This document shows, piece after piece, positions 41,007-49,841 of a DNA stretch of 64,000 nucleotides. The stretch's first letter is position 1. Every line of letters starts with the position of its first letter. Where the stretch lies: the NCBI RefSeq assembly GCF_007556705.1, contig NZ_VJOL01000005.1, forward strand, positions 20,966 to 84,965, in the 5' to 3' direction. The stretch is from Tepidimonas thermarum (GTDB taxonomy: Bacteria; Pseudomonadota; Gammaproteobacteria; Burkholderiales; Burkholderiaceae_C). The notes below the pieces were generated by a model. The model was not told the origin of the DNA. It did no database searches and saw only the letters and a list, made by a program, of their open reading frames with translations. A program made the position numbers and the translations under genes.

Positions 41007-41726
41007 ATGTACACGCCCAAGGGCACGCTCGACCGCGATGCGCAACTGCGCCAGTATGCGCCTTTGGTGCACCGCCTGGCCCACCTGATGATTGCGCGCG
41101 TGCCGGCCAGCGTCGAAATCGACGACCTCATCCAGGTTGGCATGATCGGTCTGACCGAGGCGCTGGCCCGCTACGAGCCATCCATGGGGGTGCAGTTCGA
41201 GACCTTTGCCACCCAGCGCATACGGGGCGCGATGCTCGACGAACTGCGCGACGCGGACTGGATGTCGCGCGGCTCGCGCAAGCTGCAAAAAGACATCGAG
41301 TCTGCGATCCACCGCCTGGAGCAGCGGCTGCAGCGCGCGCCGTGCGAATCCGAGATTGCGCAGGAGCTGGGCATGTCGCTGGCCGAGTATCAGGAGACGC
41401 TGTCGCGCATGCGCGGCACGCAGCTCGTCTACCTGGAGGACTTGGGCGGCCGTGGCGATGACGAGGAAGGCTTTCTCGACCGCTTTTTGCCCGACGACGG
41501 GGACAACAGCCCCGAGGCGATCCTGGCCGACCAGCGCATGCGTGCCGCGCTGGTGGAGGCGATCGGCAAATTGCCCGAGCGCGAGCAGCACGTCATGAGC
41601 ATGTACTACGAGCACGACATGAACCTCAAGGAGATTGCGGCCGTGCTCGGCGTGACCGAATCGCGTGTGAGCCAGCTCCACTCGCAGGCGGTGGCGCGCC
41701 TGCGCGCACGGCTGCGCGAGCACTGA
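41007..41726 (+). CDS. fliA: Flagellar RNA polymerase sigma28 factor FliA
   Basis: 239 residues. Region 2 has LVHRLAHLMIARVPASVEIDDLIQVGMIGL and FATQRIRGAMLDELRDADW. Region 4 has LPEREQHVMSMYYEHDMNLKEIAAVLGVTESRVSQLHSQA in the last 60 residues. ATG 41007 gives the family start MYTPKGTLDRDAQLRQY and is preceded by CCGGAG; ATG 40992, 40953 and 40947 are upstream alternatives. It directs late flagellar genes and is held back by FlgM, encoded just downstream on the other strand. Confidence 0.96.
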   Translation: MYTPKGTLDRDAQLRQYAPLVHRLAHLMIARVPASVEIDDLIQVGMIGLTEALARYEPSMGVQFETFATQRIRGAMLDELRDADWMSRGSRKLQKDIESAIHRLEQRLQRAPCESEIAQELGMSLAEYQETLSRMRGTQLVYLEDLGGRGDDEEGFLDRFLPDDGDNSPEAILADQRMRAALVEAIGKLPEREQHVMSMYYEHDMNLKEIAAVLGVTESRVSQLHSQAVARLRARLREH

Positions 41727-41727
41727 C

Positions 41728-41748
41728 GGGGCGTGCCCCGGGCGCCCC
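41728..41748. terminator. Hairpin between convergent fliA and flgN
   Basis: GGGGCG (41728-41733) pairs with CGCCCC (41743-41748) around a nine-base loop, in the 34-base gap between the two convergent genes. A shorter GGGGC/GCCCC pairing inside it is also possible. No T-run is present. Confidence 0.35.
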
Positions 41749-41760
41749 TGTTGGGGGGGG

Positions 41761-42144
41761 TCAGCCGTAGCCGCCGCGCCCCATGCCGGGGCGGCGACGG
41801 CCCAGTTGGGCGTAGGCCTGGAGGTCGTCTTGCGGCAGCAGTTGCGCCAGTGCCTGCCGGTTGGCGGCCGACAGGCGCGCCTGCTGCTCGTGCAGCCACT
41901 GCATCCGCTGTCCGATGTCCGACAAGAGCGCCGCCACCTCGGGTGTGGGCGGGGGCTGTACGCGGCCGGCTTGGGCCCAGGACCGCACATCCGCAAACGC
42001 CTGCGCCAACGCGGCGCACGCGTGCGCCCATTCTTGCGCATCGACCTCACCACCCGCGTGGCGGGCGGCCAGGGCCAGGGTGTGATCGAGCTGCTGCCGC
42101 AGCGCTTGAAGCTTGGCTGGCCAGTCGGTCTCCGCGGCGGTCAT
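41761..42144 (-). CDS. flgN: FlgN-like flagellar export chaperone
   Basis: 127 residues, mostly helical and rich in Ala, Gln and Leu (LQALRQQLDHTLALAARHAGG, then AALLSDIGQRMQWLHEQQARL), ending in a Gly/Arg tail. FlgN chaperones keep the hook-junction proteins FlgK and FlgL unfolded for export; both are encoded in this cluster. Sequence identity within the family is low, so the call rests on length, helical character and position next to flgM. 24 bases separate it from flgM. Confidence 0.75.
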   Translation of the reverse strand: MTAAETDWPAKLQALRQQLDHTLALAARHAGGEVDAQEWAHACAALAQAFADVRSWAQAGRVQPPPTPEVAALLSDIGQRMQWLHEQQARLSAANRQALAQLLPQDDLQAYAQLGRRRPGMGRGGYG

Positions 42145-42168
42145 CGACGGTTGTGGGAGGGCGCCCGG

Positions 42169-42504
42169 TTAGCCTTGGCGGCGCGCGCCGCCGGCGATGC
42201 CCAGCAGTTCGCGCGCGCTGCCCAGCAGTTTGTCCGCAATCGCCTCGGCGTTGACCGAGAAGCTGCCGTTTTGGATGGCGGTGCGCATCGCCTCGACCTT
42301 GGCGGCGTCGAAGCTGTCCGTGCCCGAACGCGCCACCCCGTTGGTCATGACCTGCGTGACGGGCGAAAACGTGACACTGGTGCCAGACGGGCTGGCCGAC
42401 GAACCGCCCACGCCTTTGGCAGGCGCGCCGGCGCCCTCCGCGGTGCGCGAGGGCACCGAAGCTGGCAAACCGAACTTGGATTCAGGCGATTGGTTGACTT
42501 TCAT
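42169..42504 (-). CDS. flgM: Anti-sigma28 factor FlgM
   Basis: 111 residues. It starts MKVNQSPESKFGLPASV and has a disordered Ser/Gly/Pro-rich first half. The sigma-binding C-terminus reads DSFDAAKVEAMRTAIQNGSF, then VNAEAIADKLLGSARELLG, typical of FlgM. It binds FliA until the hook is complete and FlgM is exported. A consensus sigma28 promoter lies 40 bases upstream, so FliA drives its own inhibitor. Confidence 0.93.
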   Translation of the reverse strand: MKVNQSPESKFGLPASVPSRTAEGAGAPAKGVGGSSASPSGTSVTFSPVTQVMTNGVARSGTDSFDAAKVEAMRTAIQNGSFSVNAEAIADKLLGSARELLGIAGGARRQG

Positions 42505-42543
42505 GGCACGCTCCGGATCCCGTCTTGAGACCTCTTGAGAGCG

Positions 42544-42570
42544 TTATCGGCACGATGCGGTCGGACTTTA
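42544..42570 (-). promoter_or_regulatory. Consensus sigma28 (FliA) promoter of flgM-flgN
   Basis: Read on the minus strand: TAAAGTCC (42570-42563), 11 bases, then GCCGATAA (42551-42544). The -10 box is identical to the sigma28 consensus and the -35 matches six of eight positions with exact spacing. It lies between flgA and flgM, so flgM-flgN can be transcribed late, separately from flgA. Confidence 0.85.
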
Positions 42571-42592
42571 CCCCTTTTTTGCGGGGTTGTGT

Positions 42593-43366
42593 TTACAAGG
42601 GCAGCGCCACCGTCTGGGCGTCCACCACGGTGCCGACCAGCACACGCCGGTTGGCCAGGCGCACACGCACCGGCTCACCCACGCGGCCATCGCCCAAGGC
42701 TTCGCCCGTGGCCGTGAGGATAAAGCCTTGGCCCTCGACCCGCAAGCGCACGGTGGCGCCCGCCTCGAACACCTGTGGCGCGCGCACCACAGTCGCGCGC
42801 AGCACCTGGCCTGCGGCCAGCGCCCGCGCCGCTTCGCGCCCCTGCCAGTCTTGCGGGCGCGCCAAGACCGGGTCGCGGTGGAGGGTCCAATCGACCTCGG
42901 TCAGTTCGGCAACATCCGGGGTCAGGGTGTCGCCGGGCGCCACGGGGCGCCGCAGCACCCAGCCGGGACCCCAGACGCGCACATAGATGGGCAAAAACAC
43001 GTTCCACGCCACTGGGCCTTCGGTGCAGCGCAGTCCGATGCGGCTGCGGCCCCACAGGCGGGTGCCTGTTGGCACGTAGGGCTCGACGCGCTGGCACGGC
43101 GCTAGGCGCAGCCGGCTGTCGAGCGCGCCGACCTCGATGTCGACGCGCAACGCACGGCCCGCCGGGTCGGTGCGCAATTGCTCGCCCACGGCATCCCCCA
43201 GCCATTGCGACATTTGCGCGCGCCACGGGGCCGAGCCCACTTGCGCCGCCGTTTGTGCGCTGGCCACCTGCAGCCACAGCAGCAGGCCCAACCACACCAG
43301 CACCCAGCGCACGCGGCGTGCGGTGGGTGCGCGCGGGTTGGCAGTGGGAGCAAGCAGGATGACCAC
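42593..43366 (-). CDS. flgA: P-ring assembly chaperone FlgA
   Basis: 257 residues with an N-terminal signal peptide (VRWVLVWLGLLLWLQVASAQ). The mature protein has an SAF-like C-terminal domain: LRRPVAPGDTLTPDVAELTEVDW, and the terminal GEPVRVRLANRRVLVGTVVDAQTVAL. It works in the periplasm to help FlgI form the P-ring. The start is GTG 43366; the signal begins further in, so a later start is possible. It is divergent from flgB, the usual arrangement in betaproteobacteria. Confidence 0.93.
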   Translation of the reverse strand: MVILLAPTANPRAPTARRVRWVLVWLGLLLWLQVASAQTAAQVGSAPWRAQMSQWLGDAVGEQLRTDPAGRALRVDIEVGALDSRLRLAPCQRVEPYVPTGTRLWGRSRIGLRCTEGPVAWNVFLPIYVRVWGPGWVLRRPVAPGDTLTPDVAELTEVDWTLHRDPVLARPQDWQGREAARALAAGQVLRATVVRAPQVFEAGATVRLRVEGQGFILTATGEALGDGRVGEPVRVRLANRRVLVGTVVDAQTVALPL

Positions 43367-43448
43367 GCCGCCACTGTAGGGCGCGGGGCGGCGGCTGGTG
43401 CCCGGAATTGCGCCGGATGGGCCGGGCTTTTTGGGGCTTTTGCGACCC

Positions 43449-43475
43449 TCAAGTTTTTGACAATCACGGCAACGG
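43449..43475 (+). promoter_or_regulatory. Candidate flagellar promoter element upstream of flgB
   Basis: TCAAGTTT (43449-43456) resembles a sigma28 -35 box, but the position of the -10 reads GGCAACGG, a poor match. The segment AAGTTTTTGACAATC recurs with one insertion and one mismatch upstream of flgI. It may be a class 2 element rather than a sigma28 promoter. It lies about 55-80 bases before flgB. Confidence 0.4.
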
Positions 43476-43527
43476 GTGGCCCACCGGCCGCCCCGAGCCA
43501 GGGACGCTTCCCGCTGGAGAGGCCGCT

Positions 43528-43989
43528 ATGTTGAACCGTTTGACCGAGCGCATGGACCTGCTGGGGCAGGCCCTGCAGCTGCGCGCCTACCGTCAGCAGG
43601 TCATCGCGAGCAACATCGCCAACGCCGAGACGCCGGGTTACGTGGCGCGGGATTTTGACTTTGCCGCGGCGTTGCAGGCCGCACGCCAGACCGCGTCGCC
43701 CGACGCAGCGCCGCGCGGGCGGGCGGACGGCGCGGTGCCCTCGGCGCGCGAAGGTCTGGCCGGCACCGACCCGCGGCACCTGCGCACCGCGGTGCACAGC
43801 GCCACGGGCGTCGGCGACCGCGCGCGACTGGCCTACACCGTGCGCACCCAGCCCTCGCTGGATCAAAACAGCGTGGACTTGGACCAGCAGCGCGCCAACT
43901 TCGTGGACAACGCGGTGCAGTACGAATCGACGCTGCGCTTCATCAACGGCCACGTCAAGACGATGCTGGCCGCGATCCAAGGGCAGTGA
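43528..43989 (+). CDS. flgB: Flagellar proximal rod protein FlgB
   Basis: 153 residues. The N-terminal MLNRLTERMDLLGQALQLRA precedes the axial-protein signature QQVIASNIANAETPGYVARD. The C-terminal helix ends in NFVDNAVQYESTLRFINGHV. A Pro/Ala-rich middle replaces the usual surface domain. It forms the rod with FlgC, FlgF and FlgG inside the periplasm. GGAGAGG lies before ATG 43528. It starts the flgB-flgL operon; flgC begins 11 bases after. Confidence 0.96.
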   Translation: MLNRLTERMDLLGQALQLRAYRQQVIASNIANAETPGYVARDFDFAAALQAARQTASPDAAPRGRADGAVPSAREGLAGTDPRHLRTAVHSATGVGDRARLAYTVRTQPSLDQNSVDLDQQRANFVDNAVQYESTLRFINGHVKTMLAAIQGQ

Positions 43990-44000
43990 AGGAGGCCGTC

Positions 44001-44405
44001 ATGTCGATGTTTCGCATCTTTGACGTCGCCGGCAGCGCCATCAGCGCGCAGGCGCAACGGCTCAACACCGTGGCCAGCAACCTGGCCAACGCCGACGCCG
44101 TGGCCGGCCCCGACGGCCAGGCCTACAAAGCGCGCCAGGTGGTGTTTCAGACCCTGCCGATGGGCGAGCCGGCCTCGGCCGGGGTCAAGGTGCGCACCAT
44201 CGTCGAGAGCGACGCGCCCAACCGCCGCGTCTACAACCCCCACCACCCCAGCGCCGACGCCCAGGGGTATGTGACCTATTCCAACGTCAACCCCGTGGAG
44301 GAGATGGTCCACATGATCGCCACCGCCCGTTCCTACCAAAACAACGTGGAGGTCATGAACACCGCCAAATCGCTGCTGCTCAAGACGCTGCAGATGGGCC
44401 AGTGA
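44001..44405 (+). CDS. flgC: Flagellar proximal rod protein FlgC
   Basis: 134 residues. It has FDVAGSAISAQAQRLNTVAS, then NLANADAVAGPDGQAYKARQVVFQ, and the C-terminal NPVEEMVHMIATARSYQNNV motif shared by rod proteins. AAGGAGG five bases upstream supports ATG 44001 over the more distal in-frame start at 43986. It sits in the rod next to FlgB and FlgF. Confidence 0.97.
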   Translation: MSMFRIFDVAGSAISAQAQRLNTVASNLANADAVAGPDGQAYKARQVVFQTLPMGEPASAGVKVRTIVESDAPNRRVYNPHHPSADAQGYVTYSNVNPVEEMVHMIATARSYQNNVEVMNTAKSLLLKTLQMGQ

Positions 44406-44424
44406 AGGCTGAGCGGAGAGCACC

Positions 44425-45078
44425 ATGTTCATGACCCCCATCAGCAACAGCGACATCGAGGCCTACAACGCGCGCGGCGGCGCGCAGGCCGACGCCACCG
44501 ATCCCAAGGCGGCGCAGGAGCGCTTTCTCAAGCTTTTCGTGGCCCAGCTCAACAACCAGGATCCGCTCAACCCGCTGGACAACGCCCAGATGACCACCCA
44601 GATGGCGCAGATCAACCAGGTGGTGGGGCTGCAGCAGGTCAACGAAACGCTCAAGAGCCTGGCGACGCAATTCGGCATGGTCAGCGGCCTGCAGGGGGTG
44701 CAGCTGGTGGGCCGGCAGGTGGTCACCGAGGGCAATCGTCTGGAGGTTGCCGACGGCACCGCCCGCGGCGCGTTCAGCCTGGCCGGGCCGGCCGACGCGG
44801 TGCAGGTCGAGATTCTGGGGCCAGCGGGCGAGGTAGTGGGCAGCCTGGACCTGGGTGCGAAGCAGGCCGGCCTGCAGACCTTCGATTGGCCGCTGGGCAG
44901 CGTTGACCCCACGCGGGTGGCCTCGCTGCGCGTGAGCGCGACCCGTGGCGGCCAGAGCGTGGCGGCGACACCGCTGGCGTTGCAGCGCGTGCAGTCGGTT
45001 GGCTTTGTGGACGGCAGTTTGCGGCTGCGCACCGACGGCGCAACGCTGACCTACGACCAGGTGCAAGCCTTTCTCTGA
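44425..45078 (+). CDS. flgD: Hook cap protein FlgD
   Basis: 217 residues. The conserved N-terminus is FLKLFVAQLNNQDPLNPLDNAQMTTQMAQ (near 36-64), followed by a Gly-rich region and the FlgD/Ig-like domain (PAGEVVGSLDLGAKQAGLQTFDW). FlgD is a temporary scaffold at the hook tip needed for FlgE polymerisation. GCGGAGAG is placed before ATG 44425. The gene is followed after 42 bases by flgE. Confidence 0.96.
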   Translation: MFMTPISNSDIEAYNARGGAQADATDPKAAQERFLKLFVAQLNNQDPLNPLDNAQMTTQMAQINQVVGLQQVNETLKSLATQFGMVSGLQGVQLVGRQVVTEGNRLEVADGTARGAFSLAGPADAVQVEILGPAGEVVGSLDLGAKQAGLQTFDWPLGSVDPTRVASLRVSATRGGQSVAATPLALQRVQSVGFVDGSLRLRTDGATLTYDQVQAFL

Positions 45079-45120
45079 TCCTGGCGTCCATTCTTACCCT
45101 CATTCTTCAAGGAGCCCATC

Positions 45121-46422
45121 ATGAGCTTTGGAACCGGACTCTCAGGCCTCAACGCCGCCAGCAAAAACCTGGATGTCATTGGGCACAACATCGCCAACGC
45201 CAACACCACGGGGATGAAGGCCGGCCGCGCGGAATTTGCCGAAATGTACGCCTCGTCACTTGGGGCGGCGGGCGGCAGCAATGGGGGCATTGGTGTGAGC
45301 GTGGCCAATGTGGCCCAGATGTTCACGCAGGGCAACATCAAGATTACCGGCAACAACCTGGACATGGCCATCAACGGTGACGGGTTTTTCAAAGTTGCGC
45401 TGACCGATGGGTCCACGGCGTATACCCGCAATGGTGAGTTCAAGCTGGATAAAGACGGCTACATTGTTACCAACAATGGTGCCCGGCTGCAGGGCTATCA
45501 GACGGATACGGCTGGCAAGCCCATTTCTGTCGTGACCAGTGATCTGAAGTTGCCGACGGGTGGCATCATCGATCCGCGGCCAACGGGGACCAATCCTGCC
45601 ATGACCTCGGATGAGGGGGTTTTTATAACCGCCAACTTGGATGCCGCCGCACCTGGACAGAACACCGGCATGCCAACCTCCCCCATCGCCGATACGCTTA
45701 AAACGTATGGCACATCGTTGAATGTTTACGATCAACAAGGCGTCGCCATTCCGGTGCAGATCTATTTTGTCAAGGATGACTCTACGCCCAACACCTGGTA
45801 TGTGGTTGCAGAGATGACAGACACGGGTGGGACGACGACTGGGGTAGGATCGGGGACGATTACGTTTGGTCCGGATGGTAAGCCGACGAGTGGTGCTCCT
45901 ATTACATTTACAATTGCTGCAAATGCCTATAACGGTACTGCGCCATCCGCTGCATTGACCAATGTTCCCATCAAATTCGGTGACGGCACCGCCGGCCACC
46001 CCTACACGCTGACCCAGTACGGCGCCAAGTTTTCCGTTTATGATTTGCGCCAGGATGGTTATTCGGCGGGTGAGTTGACGTCGATCAGTGTTGCGGAAGA
46101 TGGAAAAATCACGGCGCGCTATTCCAATGGTCAATCGCAAATCAGCGGACAAGTCATGCTGACCCGATTCCGCAACGTGCAGGGGTTGCTGCCCATCAAC
46201 GGGGGTTACTGGCAAAAAACGGCAGCGTCGGGTGACCCGATCGAGGGCCAACCCCTATCGGGTCGCTTTGGCCTTATCCGCTCCGGCGCACTGGAAGAAT
46301 CCAACGTGGATCTCACGCAGGAGCTGGTCAACATGATCGTCGCGCAGCGTGCCTACCAGGCCAATGCGCAGACGATCAAGACCCAGGACCAGGTGCAGCA
46401 GACGCTGGTCAACCTGCGCTGA
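45121..46422 (+). CDS. flgE: Flagellar hook protein FlgE
   Basis: 433 residues. The N-terminal signature [20 protein letters not shown] and [20 protein letters not shown], and the C-terminal [25 protein letters not shown], are typical of FlgE. The middle (roughly 45420-46200) is the exposed D2/D3 part and has clearly lower G+C; I counted about 53% in 45841-45960. It uses A/T-ending codons unlike its flanks, suggesting exchange of the surface domain. AAGGAG precedes ATG 45121. Confidence 0.96.
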   Translation: MSFGTGLSGLNAASKNLDVIGHNIANANTTGMKAGRAEFAEMYASSLGAAGGSNGGIGVSVANVAQMFTQGNIKITGNNLDMAINGDGFFKVALTDGSTAYTRNGEFKLDKDGYIVTNNGARLQGYQTDTAGKPISVVTSDLKLPTGGIIDPRPTGTNPAMTSDEGVFITANLDAAAPGQNTGMPTSPIADTLKTYGTSLNVYDQQGVAIPVQIYFVKDDSTPNTWYVVAEMTDTGGTTTGVGSGTITFGPDGKPTSGAPITFTIAANAYNGTAPSAALTNVPIKFGDGTAGHPYTLTQYGAKFSVYDLRQDGYSAGELTSISVAEDGKITARYSNGQSQISGQVMLTRFRNVQGLLPINGGYWQKTAASGDPIEGQPLSGRFGLIRSGALEESNVDLTQELVNMIVAQRAYQANAQTIKTQDQVQQTLVNLR

Positions 46423-46440
46423 TCGGGCGAGGGTTAAGCC

Positions 46441-47181
46441 ATGGACCGCGTCATCTACACCACGCTGTCGGGGGCCACGGCGGCCATGCAGCGGCACCAG
46501 GTCATTGCACACAACCTGGCCAACGTCACGACCACGGGGTTTCGGGCGGAGCTGTCCACCTTCCGCGCGGTGCCGCTGCGTGGCGAAGGCGCCACGACCC
46601 GCGTCCATGCGCTCGAAGCCACGCCCGGCTATCTGGACAAGCCGGGCCCGATGCAAAACACCGGCCGCCCGCTCGACGTTGCCGCGGTGGGGCGCGCCTT
46701 TTTCGCCATCCAGGCGCTCGACGGCACCGAGGCGTACACGCGCGCCGGTGCGCTGCAGGTCAACGCCGACGGGACGCTCGTGGGCTTCAACGGCCTACCC
46801 ATGCTCGACGCCGGCGGCGCCCCGCTGACGGTGCCGCCCGGCGCCCAGGTGCGCATAGGCCGCGACGGCACGGTCACGGCCCAGGTGGGCGCGGAGGCCC
46901 CGCAGCAAATCGGCCGCCTCAAACTGGTCACGCCCGAGGCGGGGCAAAAGCTCGTGCGGGGCGAGGACGGTCTGTTTCGCGGCCCCAACGGCCAGCCGCT
47001 GCCTGCCGACGAGAACGCCACGCTGGTGGACGGCATGTTGGAAGGCTCCAACGTCGATCCGATTCAGGCCATGGTCGACATGATCGCCGCCACCCGCCAG
47101 TACGAAGTGCAACTGCGCATGTTGCAAAACGCCGAGAAGAACGACCAGACCGCAGCGCAGCTGCTCAGCCTCAACGCCTGA
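46441..47181 (+). CDS. flgF: Flagellar proximal rod protein FlgF
   Basis: 246 residues. It starts [20 protein letters not shown] and contains [18 protein letters not shown], the FlgF variant of the rod signature. Its C-terminus [26 protein letters not shown] is typical of the family. It extends the rod between FlgC and FlgG. It follows flgE by 18 bases and precedes flgG by 14. Confidence 0.96.
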   Translation: MDRVIYTTLSGATAAMQRHQVIAHNLANVTTTGFRAELSTFRAVPLRGEGATTRVHALEATPGYLDKPGPMQNTGRPLDVAAVGRAFFAIQALDGTEAYTRAGALQVNADGTLVGFNGLPMLDAGGAPLTVPPGAQVRIGRDGTVTAQVGAEAPQQIGRLKLVTPEAGQKLVRGEDGLFRGPNGQPLPADENATLVDGMLEGSNVDPIQAMVDMIAATRQYEVQLRMLQNAEKNDQTAAQLLSLNA

Positions 47182-47195
47182 CCGGAGATTCCGCC

Positions 47196-47972
47196 ATGAT
47201 CAACTCGCTGCAAATCGCCAAAACCGGCATGCAGGCCCAGCAGACGCAGCTGGACGTCATTTCGCACAACCTGGCCAACGTTTCGACCGCCGGGTTCAAG
47301 CGCAGCACGGCGCTGTTCGAGGATCTCATCTACCAAAACCTGCGCCAGGTGGGCGGCAACGCGACCGAGACGGCCGAGCTGCCCACCGGCCTGCAAATCG
47401 GCCTGGGTGTGCGCACCGTGGCCACCGCCCGCACCTACACCCAGGGCAATTTGCAGCAAACCGACAACAACCTGGATGTCGCCATCAACGGCAACGGGTT
47501 TTTCCGTGTGCAAATGCCCGATGGCAGCACGGCCTACACGCGCGACGGCAGCTTCAAGCTCAACGCCGAGGGACAACTCGTCACCAACCAAGGCTACCCG
47601 CTGGTCGATGGCATCCAGGTGCCGCAAAACGCCCGCGCCCTGACCATCGGCAAGGACGGCACCGTGACCGCGACGGTGGGCGATGCGGTGCAGACGATCG
47701 GCCAAATCACGCTGGCGCAGTTCATCAACCCGGCGGGGCTGGAGCCCACGGGCCAGAACCTGTTTCGCGAATCGCAGGCCTCCGGCGCGCCCACCGAAGG
47801 CGCACCCGGCAGCGAAGGCTTTGGCCAGACCCTGCAAGGGTACCTGGAGAGCTCCAACGTCAACGTGGTGCAGGAGCTGGTCAACATGATCCAGACCCAG
47901 CGCGCCTACGAGCTGAACTCCAAGGCCGTGACCACGTCGGATCAGATGCTGCAGCGCCTGACGCAGCTGTGA
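47196..47972 (+). CDS. flgG: Flagellar distal rod protein FlgG
   Basis: 258 residues, close to the usual 260. It begins [20 protein letters not shown], contains [20 protein letters not shown], and ends [20 protein letters not shown] plus YELNSKAV. FlgG builds the distal rod that passes through the L and P rings encoded by the following flgH and flgI genes. CGGAGA precedes ATG 47196. Confidence 0.98.
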   Translation: MINSLQIAKTGMQAQQTQLDVISHNLANVSTAGFKRSTALFEDLIYQNLRQVGGNATETAELPTGLQIGLGVRTVATARTYTQGNLQQTDNNLDVAINGNGFFRVQMPDGSTAYTRDGSFKLNAEGQLVTNQGYPLVDGIQVPQNARALTIGKDGTVTATVGDAVQTIGQITLAQFINPAGLEPTGQNLFRESQASGAPTEGAPGSEGFGQTLQGYLESSNVNVVQELVNMIQTQRAYELNSKAVTTSDQMLQRLTQL

Positions 47973-47995
47973 CCCACCACCTCAGGGGATATGCC

Positions 47996-48685
47996 ATGTC
48001 CACCCAAGCGCGCCTGTTGGTCTTGGCCGCTGCCGCCCTGCTGGGCGGGTGCGCCACGCTGTCGCAAATTCCGGATGTCGATTTGGCCCAGCCGCCAGAA
48101 GACGGCATTCGCTACCCCCAGGCGCGCGCCGTGGCGGCTGAGCCGGCCAACGGCTCGCTGTTTCGGCCCGCGGCGTACCGGCCCGGTTTCGAGGATCACC
48201 GCGCGCGCCTGCCCGGCGATGTGCTCACCATCCAGATCACCGAGTCGCTGTCGGCCTCGCAAAGCGCCAAGACCGATGTCAAGCGCGAAAGCAGCATCGG
48301 CGCAAGCGTCTCGGCCTTCCCCTTCGTCACGGGCACGGTGCTGGGCGACCTGACCACGGGCGCCAAGTCCAGCAACACCCTCAAGGGCGACGGCAAGACC
48401 GAGGCCAGCAACACCTTCCGCGGCTCCATCACCGCGGTGGTCACCGACGTGCTGCCCAACGGGCACCTGGTCGTCATTGGGGAAAAGCAGATCGGCGTCA
48501 ACCAGGCGGTGGATGTGCTGCAGTTCAGCGGCACGGTCGATCCGCGCGTCATCCAGCCGGGCAACGTCGTGCCCAGCACCCAGGTGGCCAATGTGCGCGT
48601 GCTCTCGCGCGGCCGGGGCGCACCAGCCGATGCGCAAACATTTGGCTGGTTGGCACGGTTCTTTTTAACGCTTTTGCCGTTCTAA
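47996..48685 (+). CDS. flgH: Flagellar L-ring lipoprotein FlgH
   Basis: 229 residues. The N-terminal lipoprotein signal ends in the lipobox LLGGC, with the acylated Cys near residue 19. The conserved core is RLPGDVLTIQITESLSASQSAKTD, then ASNTFRGSITAVVTDVLPNGHLVVIGEKQ and the C-terminal STQVANVRVLSRGRG. It forms the outer-membrane bushing of the rod. ATG 47996 was chosen over an earlier in-frame start because it places the signal peptide properly. Confidence 0.97.
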   Translation: MSTQARLLVLAAAALLGGCATLSQIPDVDLAQPPEDGIRYPQARAVAAEPANGSLFRPAAYRPGFEDHRARLPGDVLTIQITESLSASQSAKTDVKRESSIGASVSAFPFVTGTVLGDLTTGAKSSNTLKGDGKTEASNTFRGSITAVVTDVLPNGHLVVIGEKQIGVNQAVDVLQFSGTVDPRVIQPGNVVPSTQVANVRVLSRGRGAPADAQTFGWLARFFLTLLPF

Positions 48686-48701
48686 AGTTTTTCCACAATC
48701 G
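48683..48701 (+). promoter_or_regulatory. Candidate promoter element upstream of flgI
   Basis: TAAAGTTT (48683-48690) is identical to the sigma28 -35 consensus, followed by TTCCACAATCG. The -10 that should begin at 48702 (GTTCACGA) is poor. The segment is nearly the same as one upstream of flgB. It overlaps the flgH stop and lies 20-38 bases before flgI, so it may be an internal promoter or a regulator-binding site. Confidence 0.4.
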
Positions 48702-48720
48702 GTTCACGAGGTGATGCGCG

Positions 48721-49839
48721 ATGAACCGATGGACTTTTCTTCCCCGCTGGTGGCTGGCCGTGATGGTCGCCTGGGCATTGACGTGGGCCCCGGCGCACGC
48801 CACGCGCATCAAGGACGTGGCGTCCGTGCAGGGCGTGCGCAGCAACCAGCTCGTGGGCTATGGGCTGGTGGTGGGGCTGGATGGCACGGGCGACGGCAAC
48901 AATGCCTACACCACGCGCAGCCTGGCCAACTTCATGCAGCAAATGGGCATCAGCCTGCCGCAGGGCGTGACGGTGCAGCCCAAAAACGTCGCCGCGGTGC
49001 TGGTGACCGCTGAGCTGCCGCCGTTTGCCCGACCTGGGCAGACCATCGACGTGACAGTGTCCTCGGTGGGCAGCGCCAAGTCGCTGCGCGGCGGCACCCT
49101 GATCCAAACCCCGCTGCGCGGCGCTGACGGGCAGGTGTATGCCTTGGCGCAGGGCAACCTGGTGATCGCCGGTGCAGGTGCCGCCGCCGGGGGCAGCAGC
49201 GTCACGGTCAACCACCTCAACGCTGGGCGCATCCCCAACGGCGCGCTGGTCGAGGCCACCGTCCCCACCCCCTTGCTGCTGGGCGAGACGGTCACGCTGG
49301 CCCTGCGGGCGGACGACTTTCAGACCGCATCGCGCGTGGCCGGCGCGATCAACCAGGCGATTGGCGACGGCACGGCCCAGGCGCTGGACGGGCGCACGGT
49401 GCAGGTGCGCGCGCCGCGCGACCCCAACGAGCGCGTGGCGTTTTTGGCCAGCCTGGAGGACCTGCCTGTGGCGCTGGCCACGCCGACGGCGCGCGTGGTG
49501 TTCAATGCGCGCACCGGCTCGGTGGTGCTCAACCAGGCGGTCAAGCTGGCGCCGGCGGCCATCGCGCACGGCAATTTGTCGATCAGCATCAGCTCCACGC
49601 CCCAGGTCAGCCAGCCCGGGCCCTTTGCGCCGCCTGGCGCCCAAACCGTGGTGACCGAAAAGGCCGACATCCAAATCCAGCAGGAGGGCGGCAAGATCAT
49701 GGAGGTGGAGGCCTCGGCCCAGCTGGCGGACGTGGTGCGCGCCCTGAACAAACTGGGGGCCACGCCGCAGGACCTGCTGGCCATCTTGCAAGCCCTCAAG
49801 GCCGCTGGTGCGCTGCAGGCCGAGTTGGAGGTGCTCTGA
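48721..49839 (+). CDS. flgI: Flagellar P-ring protein FlgI
   Basis: 372 residues with a signal peptide (WWLAVMVAWALTWAPAHA, cleavage before TRIKDVASVQG). The core shows RSNQLVGYGLVVGLDGTGDG, LANFMQQMGISLP and VNHLNAGRIPNGALVEATVP, all diagnostic. FlgI polymerises in the peptidoglycan layer with help from FlgA. GAGGTG precedes ATG 48721. It is followed after two bases by flgJ. Confidence 0.98.
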   Translation: MNRWTFLPRWWLAVMVAWALTWAPAHATRIKDVASVQGVRSNQLVGYGLVVGLDGTGDGNNAYTTRSLANFMQQMGISLPQGVTVQPKNVAAVLVTAELPPFARPGQTIDVTVSSVGSAKSLRGGTLIQTPLRGADGQVYALAQGNLVIAGAGAAAGGSSVTVNHLNAGRIPNGALVEATVPTPLLLGETVTLALRADDFQTASRVAGAINQAIGDGTAQALDGRTVQVRAPRDPNERVAFLASLEDLPVALATPTARVVFNARTGSVVLNQAVKLAPAAIAHGNLSISISSTPQVSQPGPFAPPGAQTVVTEKADIQIQQEGGKIMEVEASAQLADVVRALNKLGATPQDLLAILQALKAAGALQAELEVL

Positions 49840-49841
49840 CC

